Shown: positions 46,801 through 58,800 of the stretch, piece after piece
How positions within the stretch are numbered: position 1 is the first letter of the stretch
Layout: each line of letters starts with the position of its first letter
DNA from: Lycocorax pyrrhopterus obiensis
Taxonomy: Eukaryota > Chordata > Aves > Passeriformes > Paradisaeidae
Length of the DNA stretch: 64,000 nucleotides
Assembly (NCBI GenBank): GCA_014706295.1
Contig: JACSVZ010000022.1
Coordinates: 13,844,830-13,908,829, forward strand
Reading direction: 5' to 3'
Program-made: the position numbers and the translations under genes
Notes under the pieces: generated by a model
Database searches by the model: none
Seen by the model: only the letters and a program-made list of their open reading frames with translations
What the model was told of the DNA's origin: nothing

Positions 46801-49800
46801 GGTTTTTTTATGTTGTGATTAAATTTCATGTTAACTCCTTGGGGGAAAAATTTACTTTGGGATCTCTAAGTCTCTGAAGTTTATGAAAACACAATCCATT
46901 TGCTGTGTTCAGATCTGCAAAATTTATTTACTGCATTGTGGAATACTTGAAAAATATCCTTTTCTTACAGGGTTTTTACATATCCATGTTTATCAGCAGC
47001 TCTTGATAAATACGAGGTAAGGTTCTCTGCCTTCTAATTAAGAAAAAATAGAGATAAAATAAGAAAATTACTTTTTTCAGAAGTATACAAATAGGCATGG
47101 ACTGAAAGTTTGTCAGGGGTTCAGACCAACATGAAACTTCTTAGCTGGTAGAAATCAATGCTCTCTGCTCTTACTGTTTTATCCTATTCTTTTTGTTTTA
47201 GCTCCAGATACCATTGGATGAAAACCTGGAAGCGTTTTGGATTGATTTCAATGTTGGCAGCAGAAGTATTTCTTTCTACGTGGCAGCAGAGGATGCAGTA
47301 AGCTGAGCTTTGCTGGGTTGTTCTGAGGCAGCAGATACACATTCCTTGGAGTGTGTCAGAGTTTATTTCCCCATGTTCAACATGTTGAACTTATGTGTGC
47401 ATTCCAGTGTTGATGAGCCTAAAAACAAATCCAGATTTGGTGATATTTAGATCAAATAATTTCACAGTAATGACTTTCTAATGCTGTTTGGAAATAGTTT
47501 AACGTGAGCACAGTGAGCAATACTGAAGCACAAGTTCCTGTCACTCTGTGTAACAGAGGTTTAAAAAGTTGGAAATTTGTCCTCACTGAATGACTTTGAT
47601 CACTGAATTTCATTTAATTGCAATATAATACTTGTCTTTGTTTCAAAATGTATTTTTCTTGTAAGGAGCATCAGTGGGAAACAGTCATTATACGAGAAGA
47701 AGATGTAAACATGTACAGCCTGGAAGGTATTTGAACTCAAAAATAGGACCTTTTGTTGTATTCTTACTTGGATTTTCAAACTAATGTCAAACTGATCAAT
47801 CTAAAAGTACTGACTTAATTCTAGCAAAGCAGAATTCTCCCTTAAAATATTGTAGGAACTGTTTTTATCAGGGACAAAATTGCACTTCAGTCACATCTGC
47901 ACTTTGGGCATGCAGGTGTGATTTTATGAAAATAATTTCATAATCATGTCTTAGAGTTATTTCAATACAAAGTAAGGCTTAAGACAATGACAGGTAACAA
48001 TATTTCTTTTGAACTAGTTAGAACAGTAAATATCTGTAATTTGTCTGCAGCTATAGTAAGTAATCTTCAAAGAAAATTCTATGGAATAATATACAGAGTA
48101 AGTATTTCTAAAAGATTAAGTCTTAAACTGTTTCACTAATAAAACTATTGTAGATTACAGTGAGTTAAATAAGATATTAATCTTAGTACCGGAACTGAAG
48201 AATGTGTCATGTGTTTACATTATGTGAGATGCTGTTAAATTAAAATGAAGATGCTTTTCAAATTTTGTTTTGTCCAGAAAAAGATTCAAGGAAATTATTA
48301 ACAATAGATCTCAAAAGCCCGATGAATGTGGGCACTGTTGAAGGACGGAAATTTCTTTTATATTTTGATTCTATCTTGGAAATCAAAGATGTGACCAGAA
48401 AGATTTATGGATTTCATAAATGTAAGGTAAGATTTAAACAACTTTTTGAATAGTTTTTAATTGATTCAAAATCAATGTCTCATTGCCATATAAATGTTCC
48501 AGCTGTGATTATTGGTATCTCTCCATACCAAGGGTTTCTGATTAACATCACTGCTACAGAACAGCAGAATGTGTTAAGCTTTGGGAAAGATGCTTCGTAA
48601 GGACAAGAGGAAATGGTCTCAAGTTACACCAGGGGAGGTTTAGGCTGGATTTTAGGGAAATCTTTCCACTGAAAAGGTTGTCAAGCCCTGGCACAGGCTG
48701 CCAGAGCAGTGGTGAAGTCCCCATCACTGGGGTTATTTAGAACACAGTGGATGTGGCACTTGGGGACATGGGTTAGTGGTGGGCTTGGCAGTGCTGGACT
48801 CAATCACCTGAAATTGGTGATTGGTGAAAAAACACCATATCTTAATGTCAAATTTTGCATATTTAATTTTCCAGAAACACGACCTGGCTGCTTACACATA
48901 CTTTCAGAAATGATTCATGAGCTATCTTGTTTTGCAGTGCAGTTGCCACTCATGAATTTACTCATTTAGTAAAACATTTTTAGCAAGCCGTACCTTACTC
49001 CTTACTGCTTGTAACAAACTCTTTGTCCTGAAGTCTGACTGACTGAGGACCTCATGAGGGATGGAACTGCTGTGAATTTGTAGAATCTGCTTTTCTCTGT
49101 AATCTGATTTCAGACACTTAAGATGTCTCACCTAAATATTTTGTGTCATGTTTAAAAAAAGAGCAAAATGTCTATTTTGACATATCCCTTTGCAGGATTT
49201 CAGCAAGAAGCAGTCTGCATCAGTAGCCAAAACAACTGTTCACATTGTCTTTGATGAAAGTGGATCCCAGGTATTTTACCTCAGTGTGCTGAGATGGTTT
49301 CTTGGGTTTGTATAATTAGTCTGATTATTCATAATTGATAAGCATTCACTGTGAAAACAAGGACTTTAAAATATCAATAAGTATAGATAAGTCTAAAGCC
49401 AGGCAAGTGGTGTCTAGTATGTATGTATTGTTTTTCTGGGGAGATACTAATATCCAAACCATAGAATAAAACAGACAAATATGCACAGGGGAAGTTCTTT
49501 TATGTTCATTTATGTCACTTGAAAACCCACTCTTGTACCAAAAATAGCAATTAAGTTGGAAGCTTTTTAAACTAAAAGTCAGTAACCTCTGAAGTTTATC
49601 AGAATCTCCAGTGGGGGATGTGTTAGGGTGAAGAAGTTGCTCTGTGTATTAGTATAAATATAAAAACAAAACATTATAAAATCCTGATATTGTATACAAA
49701 TTAAAAGAAACTAAAATACTCTATAGGTTCTAGTACCAGAAAGTCAGTTGTCACCAGGTTTGAAAGAAAAATCTGGAGAGAAAGAGGAGAAACTCAGTAA

Positions 49801-52800
49801 GTACAAAACTCAGCAACCTCCTGGAAGTTTGAGGACTCAGAGTAAAAATAACAGTCAAGAAAAACCCAGAGGTGATTCCTCCAAGGTAAGTAGGATTGTC
49901 AAATCAAAAAGGAGTAGAGAGAAAATGCATGTCAATTTAAATATTTGTAATATTTAATAGTCTAAACACCTTCTTATTTGACAGTTGGAATATAGTTAGT
50001 ACAGAGTTTGATTGTTTTTCTTATGACTTGACACTAAGCTATAAAAATCCTTTGCTAAAAAAATGGTCAGTATTTTGAAACTACAGTAATGTGATGGAAG
50101 TAAAAAGGAATTGTTAGTGTTCTTTACACCATGATGCTCTGAGAATTCTCTTTAAAGAGAAGTTTTTGAAGACATGCTCAGATGTCCCAGTATGGAAAAG
50201 TCAAGTATGGCCTCAGAGACTGCTGGGGAGGGGGTAAAAACTGAAAGAGTCACCGTGTCTTCATCGTGCAGCAGTGGGTGTCTTGCAGGAGTTACTAAAC
50301 CTATTTGTGCTTAGTTTGTAGCTTTGCAGAATCTCCAGGGAATCCCTTGCTGAGCAAGGGACAGGATTTGCCCATACTGCATTGAATTAATTTAGAAAGC
50401 AAAAATCACGAATCTCAGTTTAAAAATATTTTGTTGAAGTATAACTGCATAAAAATCGCATTACCTTGATGTCTGCAGCAGCAGAAATTGACACTCCAAT
50501 AATGGAAAGTGTCAAGAGACTCCTGGCAATAGATTTTCTGAATTCTTGTGCTGTCGTCCTTAAATCAGTGTATTATGGTCAAGTTTTTTCTGTTCCTCAA
50601 GATAACTCCATCCCGTAAAAGGAAAGTGTCTGAAGCATCTGTGCTTATTCCTGGAACTACAAGAGCTTCCACAAGGAGTCCACTGAGTTTTGTTAGCACA
50701 TGTAAGTTTGCAAGTGCTTTCAGGGCAAAAATACACTATAAATGGCCTTTGAAACTCAGGTATGAACTGTGATGTTTGGCAGGGCTGGAAATGAAAAGGA
50801 GAGATTATAAAATCTCCTGAGCAGATGCTTTAAACTCAACATGTTTAAGGGCCGCTTGCTCCTCGTCCATAGTTGTGGTGTGGGACAGGGGCTGCACTGC
50901 ATTCCCAACAGCTGAGGGTCACCTGGCATTTTTCCTGCAGCTGTCAGGCAGCTGCTGGTGCTGGAGCAAGCTGAGTACTCAGTAAAAATATATTACAGTG
51001 AAGTCTTTAAATAGCAACCAGCTATTTTCTACCAGAGCCAGCCTGTAACAAGCTTTGCTTTTGCCTCCAGACATCCACAGTCTGTGAGCTCTTCATCTCC
51101 ACATAACATAGTTGGAATCAATGGAATTATTAAAGGTCCATAAGGGGCTGGTATCAAAACTAACCAGCTTTTGTTGGAGTTCATGGAATAGCTGTGGTTG
51201 TGGGCAAAACTCTTCCTGTTGTAATTGTAATGGGAGAGCTGGTGCAATACTAACACATCTGTGTTTTGTTTCAGCCACTCCTTTTAAAGGGAGATTTAAA
51301 TTGCCTTTGGAAATGACCAGCTCTACTAAAAGGTCTGACAATGATGCAATAAATGAGAGCAGAACAAAGAATTTCTATCAGGAACCTCCTGGAGTATGCA
51401 TGTCCTCTGTAGCTAAGTCTTTTTCTTAGAATAACATTAATTTCTATTCTAATTTGTCCCTAATTCATACTTCAGAGAGCTAGAGTTTTACAGTCAGCAA
51501 GTCACTTTTAGAAAATAGTATGTTTTACTTTATTGCATGATGTTTTCTTGCCCTCTGGATTTCAGGTTTAACATGTTTGAAGTCAGACTGAACTCTAACA
51601 AAATTAGGCACAATTTGCATTCACTCATCAGTTCTGACCCCAGAATTAACTTCCTATTTCTGGAACCTCGGTTCTTCCTTTGTGTATAATAGCAGAAAGG
51701 TACATGCAATAATCTCCTATAGATTATGCACTAGTGAAATAATCATAAAACACAGAATACATTCAGCTGTGGTTATGAAATGTTCATGTCTTCAGCTTCC
51801 AGCATTTAAATCATTAGTTTTAGTGCATTTTTGATGAGGCATTCACCTACTATAAAAAAAAAACTAAATAGGTGTCACTGACCTGCAGTTTAAGTATATT
51901 TTTGAGTGTTTTCTTCCAACTGAACAATGACTATAAAATAATATTTTTATATTGTTTCTGGTTGTGAATGTCTGCGTTGCTCAGATTCAGGTCAAGCCCC
52001 AGACTATGGGACTCTGAAGCATTTTTTGATCCAGCTGTGCTTTGAAAAAGGCTTTCATGTACAGAATGTTTTGTTTAGAATATTTCTTTGGCTTTTATGG
52101 GCTGTAACTGGCAGTGTTACTTACTGTGCTTTTTAGAGTGGGCAGAGATGCACAGTAGACAATGAATTTTGTGAAACAGAACAGATCAGGAAGTCAGATA
52201 CCAGGAATGAGGCAAAAATACATGAAAAGGTACTGGAACAGCACTTCCATGAAATGAGGAAAAGAATGTCATGTTTTGTTAGGGAAAGCACAGGTTTATG
52301 AGGTTGTACTGCTTATGGTCCTACACTAATACTTCCTTTTGGGTGTCATTCCACTGTAGCAAATGTGTTCTGAAGAAGTCTTAAACATTTTACAAGAGGC
52401 CACAGAAAAGCAAACTTTAGGCAAGTAATTTTACAAGCATTGATAGTCCTTACTTTTAAAATTATTTTAATTTTTTCCATTTTTTTGTCATAATAATTGA
52501 CACCAAATTAATGTCTCATTTAGATGAAGTGTTAGATATTGTTCCTGATTCTCAGCCAGTTGGGAGAAGCAGCAAAGCTTTGTAAGTATTGGAAAAGAAT
52601 TCCAGGTCACTCTTGTCACTCACTTTAAAGGGAGAATTTTCAGGCATTACCAGACCTAATATTTTGTTGCAATTTAAAATGCTTTGATATCTCTAAGAGA
52701 TCATCATTTTTGTATTTTATGATGCATGTTTATTATAACTGAGACTCAAGTTCTGACAGTAAGATGGTGTTGTCTTTGTTAGGCTGCCTGGTCTTTTGGC

Positions 52801-55800
52801 GACTTCTTTTGATAAAACTGAAACATGGAAAAAAAGAACATTCCCTCTTCCTGAGAAGAATATAACAACTGGGGACGAGCAAAAGCCAAATCCATCACTG
52901 GCACGTGCATCCCATCCAGGTGATGGTCACACTTGGTCAACTGTTACTCTGAAAAATAGATCAGAGAAATTAACTTGCAGTGATGCTTTTTTTTCCCTTT
53001 ATTACTATTGTCGTGAAAGAGCTGCGAAACCAAAAGCATTTATTCAGCTCTTTGAAGTACCTCTCCAGATAAAGAAATTAAAAAAACAGAACCAAGACAG
53101 TTAAGTTGATACCATCCTTTGTGGCAGTCAGAGTGTTGATCATTTGGAACAGAAACTGTTAAATACAGAAAGGAAAAATATTGACACTGCTACTGAACCA
53201 TGGTTTAAAATATTTCTTTCAGCCAGAGTGTCTGACACATCTTTGCATTCTCATCTTGCACAAGAGGACCCTGATGTTCTCAGAAAAGAGACTTCAAATC
53301 CAAAACAGTCAAAGACAGTGAGAGTTTCTTACCTTTGTTTCTTCTGCTTGCAATTAAGAGAATTGTCAAATTTTCAGTGTTTCAGAATTGGTGGGTTTAC
53401 TGTCAAGCAAGGGAAAATGGTTTTCAAATGACTGTCATTTAATCCATGTAGGAGACATTTAATGAAGTTTAGATGGTTGTTAGGAACCCGAAGTTCTGTG
53501 TGCAGCTTTGTTCTTCTGTTGGATGTTGAGTTTTTATATAAACTGTTTTTATAGAAACCAAAGTCTAAAGAAATGGCAGATGCAGCCAAATCACTGATTA
53601 GTAAAATCAGTGACAGATACAAAGACAAGAGTGATGAGAAAAGCAAAACAAGAGATTCCCTGGGCTTTAACAGGTATGATGTGAACTATTTCCTGTTGTG
53701 ATGAGTCTTTATGTGCCTCTGGCTGTCTCTGTGATGTATCAATGAATGCTGATAAATGAAAGGGGCTGGGCTCTTTTAATCTGTCTTTTAATTGATGTTA
53801 TATTTAAATGCATGAATAAATTTGCTGGGTTTGATAAGGTTTATGTTTATATAGGCACTATTCTAATGCATATATTCTAATTAGCATTTAACAAAATGTA
53901 TCTATTTTTAGGACACATTTAAATAAATCCTGGCTCTCCAAGGTAACAGTGCTTTTGTTGGACTTGTTTTTAATAGGAGTTATATGTACATACAGGGTGG
54001 TAGTCAATAGGTGTAAAGGGAAAGTTAACAAATACCACTGAATATTATTTGTAGATGTTAATTATTCATTGGTTGCATATATGTTGTGCCGTATTGAACT
54101 GTTGCTTATCAACCTGATTATCTTCATGATGAAGATTTTGCTTTTTGAAATGATAGTGTCTATGCATGCACAGTCCAAATTTGACAGAGGAGCTAACTTT
54201 TCATTTATCGATAGGAAGAAGTTCAGGACAGGACCCTAAAAACCACTTCTTTTCTTAATATAACTGCTGGTCATGTTCTGTAAGTAGTTACAGCATTTTC
54301 AAACACAATTTCTGATTACCCACACCTGACTGTGAAATGTTCCTTAATTCACTCACACAGTTGATCTCTGTGTCTGTTTCACAGGGATGATGTCTACAAC
54401 TTTAACATCAGTGGGTTTGATGAGCCTACAATAAAGCTTGGAGTAAGAAATAACTGCAACTTATATGTTATGAATAAGATAGAAAGGAAATCAGTCAAAT
54501 GTTGTCTACTGAAAGTATAAATAAGATCTGAAAATTCAAATTGTATCAGTGAACTAAGTGGGGGAAACGGTTTTCCATGTAAATACCTCCAGCATTCTCA
54601 GATATTTAACAATATACTCTGTCTTAAGATTCTGGCCACTTCATGCTATGATGATGTTTTTCCTGAATTAAGAATTAAACAGTGTGTTAGGAGTATCATT
54701 ATTTTAAATTATCCTGATAATGTTATTGCCATCCTTCTAATCCCCATTTTAAAGACACCTTTGTCCAGATGTTTGAGCAAAAAGAAAATCTAATGGTGAT
54801 AAAAGATGATTTTGCTTCTTATGGCTCAGAGGAGCCTGGTGAATTGGGAAGGTGGTGAAGCAGGTGGTTGGGAACTCGTGTGTTGCTTTGAGATACTGAA
54901 AGCTTCAGTCAGCTGCAGCTGGTTTTAACTGTGAGCTCTGTTAAATAATTCTAAGATAGAAATTAATGACTATTAGCTGCTCAGCGCAATAACTGAGGAA
55001 AAAATCCCTTAGCGGTTACTATCCGGTAGCCCATTTAATTTTGTTCAGATTCTATAATAAATGAAAACCTTCATTTGTTTCCTCTCTATTTGCATTTTTA
55101 GATCCAAGAATTGCGTGTGACTGAACTGAGTGTTCATACAGAGACTAACAAAAAAGGGTAGGATGTTCTGTTTTGATTGCTGATTATCCAAGTACAGCCT
55201 GCACTCTCCAGCAGGCAGTCACAAAATTCCAGGGAATGTTGCATGACAAGAATATCTTGGCTGTGTTGGTTTTTTTAAGCAATAAACACTGCTGTGTTCT
55301 CCTAGGCTGTTCCGTGATTGTCCTTTGGGAAGGTGATATAAAGGAATGTGTTCCATGAAGGCAACAGTTCTCCTCATGGAATACTACAGGGAGAGAAACT
55401 CCTGAATAGAGAGGGATGGTTTTTGGTTAATGACCCTCCTGGAAAGGGCTGTGTTGTTACTGTGTACCCTTACTGGTAACTGAAACAAGCACAACCTCAA
55501 GGGTTTAAGGTGAACAGGTAATTCCAAAATAATGTGGAAACAAAAGTAGGTACCTCTGTTTGAATCCATAATCCACATGTCATGGGAATAGTAGAAAGTT
55601 TTAGAACAACTATTTTAAAATGTATTGTTTAAAGGTTTTCTTTCTCTAATTAAGGAACACAACCACCAATAAATCCAGCACGGAAGTGAAAGGAGGAAAA
55701 AAGGTAAGGCTCAGATTTTTATAGATCAGCATAACTTGTCCTCCTGCCTTTAAATACCAATTATGTAAGCTGACTACACATAAAAAAAATCAATAACTTA

Positions 55801-58800
55801 AGAACTTTTTTGGGTTTTGTAGACTAGGAACAATCGAGACAAGAAGCATCTCTTTAGTGACTCAGACACAGAAAACAGAGGGGATGACAGCAAGACAGAG
55901 ATCAGTTGGCTGCAGGAATCCAAGAGAAAACCTAAAGCCCAGATAATTGATTACAGTAGAAATAAAAAATCAGGGAAACCAATAAGCACAGACAAAAGTA
56001 AGAAACCTTTTTCATATTTCTGAAGAATGCTGCAGTATGTCCTTAGATATTAAGTGCACAGCATGGCATGTGCTGTGTAGCAGGTACCATATATTTTTGT
56101 TGTCTTGTTTCCAAGCATAAAGAATTTTCAAATTAGTTCTAATCATTTATAAAGATCAATTTACAGAAATTATGTACTTTAATGTGGAAAACTGTTGGAG
56201 GATGGGACTGGTAGAAGTTGTTGTCAATTAAAAAAATGTCTTTTTTAAGATAATGGGCTGAAAGCAGTTACTGAATCAATGAATTTGTAGGCATGAAAGT
56301 GATTCTGTTATTTTACTAATGACAAACATTTGAATATTTTCCTGATTTTTTCAAACTTCTTGAATTGTAACAGCAGATAAATTCTCTGAACCTGCTTGCC
56401 ACGTGGATAAACCTAAAAGCAAAAACACAAATAAGAAAAAGGTAAATGTAAATTTGCAACTAGAATTTTAATGTAGATTCAAAATCTTAGTTCCCCCAGA
56501 AACTGTTTTAAAATAATTTTTCATAAATATGTGACATTTCTCCCAGATCATTTGTTAAATACAGTTTATTCTTTTCAAGTACTATATTCTTTTCTTGCAG
56601 TATTTAGCTGGTTTTTAGGCATAAGTGAGTTAGAATGATTTTTGTACATTGATGCTGTTTTTAGTAGACTGATGGTTGGACTCGCTGAGCTTTGGTAAAG
56701 TTAAACCTTTTTAGCTGTTCTGAAATAATGCATTTCAAGTAAATAAACCAAGTTACATGCCATTTTATCATTTATATGTATTAATCATTCTTATAAATTG
56801 AAGATGGTTTTATTCTTCCAAAGACAAACAAGTGTAAACCCCAGAATTCAAAAATGGATGAAATGATAGTAAAATCGACCAGAAAAAACCTCCCTCGAAG
56901 AGCAGCAGCAACAAAAAATTACAAAGAGCCTTCCAGTTCTGAGTCTGAGAGTGAAGAAAAGATTCCAACATGCACCTCTAAGGAGGAGAAATCCAAAATA
57001 CAGGTGTGCAGTTCCACTTGATTATTAAAAATCCATTCCTGCCATGTTTTTCAAAGTAAGCTCTGCTCTGCTTTGTACTTGTTACTTCTGAATTTTAAGT
57101 GCCCAACATAAGCAAATTGAAGTTAATTTTATTATTTCTAATGCTCTTTTTTTAATGATGGGTATTGAGCTGCTGAGAAAATCAATCCTAAATGATCTTC
57201 TTCATTTCTATTTCTGAGATTTATTCTGCTGCAAAGGACTACTGTGAGCTGTATTTTAAAAATGTGGCAATATTTTGAAAATGCCTTTAAATGGGAGGGT
57301 TTAGTGAGCCAAATCTTGTTGGGTTGATGTGATGCTGGTAATGCTGTGTCAATACGTCTGCTGAATACCCAAATAGGATTCTTAGTAAATGAACACTGGT
57401 TGCTGAAACATTTTCATTGTTTTAGCATAACATCTCAATATATATGGAAAGGTTTATAAACTTCATTCATTAAGTCCTGAAGCATCAGTAATTGCCTCCA
57501 ATAATTAAGTATTTCATAAGAACAGAAATGTATGTGTTGAGTTAAATTCAGTGTTTATTGATGTTGGAAAACCTGATCTGCTTATGGATTTAATGACTTC
57601 TGATGATGGTCCTTCTGCTTGATCAGTGGTACATATAGATAATATATCTATATCTCTCTTTATCAGCTTTTATGTACACTGTGGTTACACAGATGTTTAT
57701 ATATAACTTTTGTACCTTAATAGAAACATATGAATGGGGCAAAGAAGGATTACAGGCAGCCAAAGGTACTGCAGATTGTACCTGTGGAGCCAAAGAGAGT
57801 GGATAGCTATGTGCAGAAAGCACTGGTCAAATCCAGGAATTCCGCAGAACAGAAGGAATTGGGAATGCCTTCAGCTGAGAGCCCTGCCTCACTTGAGACA
57901 ATGAGATGTAGGTATTTTCTCTTCTGATTTCTAGCAGTACTGAGTCAAGAGGTTGAGGTTAATTGAGAGTTATCACAGCAGTAAATTTTACATTTATTAC
58001 ATGCTCCCAAAACAAGAGATATCCCGTAATTCCAGGTGCTCCACATAATTTAAGGAGTTGTATTAGTATGTCGCCAACATTTCTATAGGTTGGTGCAGTT
58101 ATTTGACATCAGTGCAATATAGAAACACATCGTGTCAGTGTTAGAACAAATCTGGTACTGCTGAAACTGAGACAGGGAGAAAGGGGAACTGTGGCAAGGC
58201 CTGTGCCAAATTCCACCCACCTGAGACTTGGAAATTCCTAGGGCTGGACCAGGGAGCAGTGTGGGGCTTTGGCTGCCCTTGTGTAACTCCCATTGCTGGT
58301 GCTGATAGTGCAGGAATTGTTTCCTAGGTGCTGACAGAGTGTCAGGAGATGTTAGTCCAGAGCACAGTTCCAGTGAAAGGTCGCTTGGTCTTCAGGAGTC
58401 AACGCTAGAAGACAGGGAAATGCTAAACTCTGAGAAAAGAATCTCTCCCAGTAATTTCTGTCCACAAAATAAGAGTATGCAAAGTCTGGGTGTAAATCAG
58501 TCCCCTGAGACAGCAGTTACAAAGTTGACATTTGGGAGGAAAAGCTTCTCACCGGTTTTAACTGAAGCATCTTTGGTAAGAGCCTTAACATTTCTCTAGA
58601 GCTGTTTTAACTTAAATTGTTCCATTCAGCTGCCAACTGTTTTGTGCTTCTCCTCCCAATAATGTTTGGGGATTTTTGTTCATGTGCAGCTCAGCTTAAC
58701 CACATACAAAACTGTCAGTGGCAAAAATTCCAAGGGAGCTGCATCAGAAACCTGTAACAATAATGAAGATTCAGGTTTCCAGCGTTGCTTTTCGGACACA

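Larger units (their letters stand above)
40853..49270 (+). other. SYCP2: SYCP2 N-terminal domain exons 1-15
   Basis: Exons: 40853-40876, 41491-41631, 41875-42003, 42937-43041, 43614-43638, 44309-44394, 45216-45304, 45841-45875, 46481-46623, 46702-46754, 46971-47016, 47202-47297, 47666-47726, 48278-48426 and 49196-49270 (residues 1-419). They cover the armadillo-repeat-like domain (helical, for example [21 protein letters not shown]) and the Spt16M-like domain ([38 protein letters not shown]). This is the best-conserved half. All junctions are GT-AG except exon 3/4. Confidence 0.92.
49727..58575 (+). other. SYCP2: SYCP2 central disordered-region exons 16-34
   Basis: Exons: 49727-49885, 50602-50701, 51275-51393, 52137-52229, 52360-52420, 52524-52581, 52783-52919, 53223-53317, 53555-53673, 53912-53942, 54215-54279, 54385-54442, 55102-55157, 55655-55703, 55823-55997, 56374-56441, 56824-57003, 57724-57907 and 58328-58575 (residues 420-1104). 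Lys/Ser/Glu-rich and low in hydrophobics. Conserved islands include [33 protein letters not shown] and [22 protein letters not shown]. Exon 31 has a CAGCAG tandem acceptor. Confidence 0.88.

Noticed and set aside
48053..48060. CTGCAG-CTATAG-GTAAGT-like micro-exon in SYCP2 intron 13
   Set aside because: Contains a stop in the needed phase, and exon 13 joins exon 14 in frame without it.
56660..56700. Possible CR1 scrap (GATGGTTGGACTCGCTGAGC)
   Set aside because: Only about 30 bp resemble CR1; too short to call.
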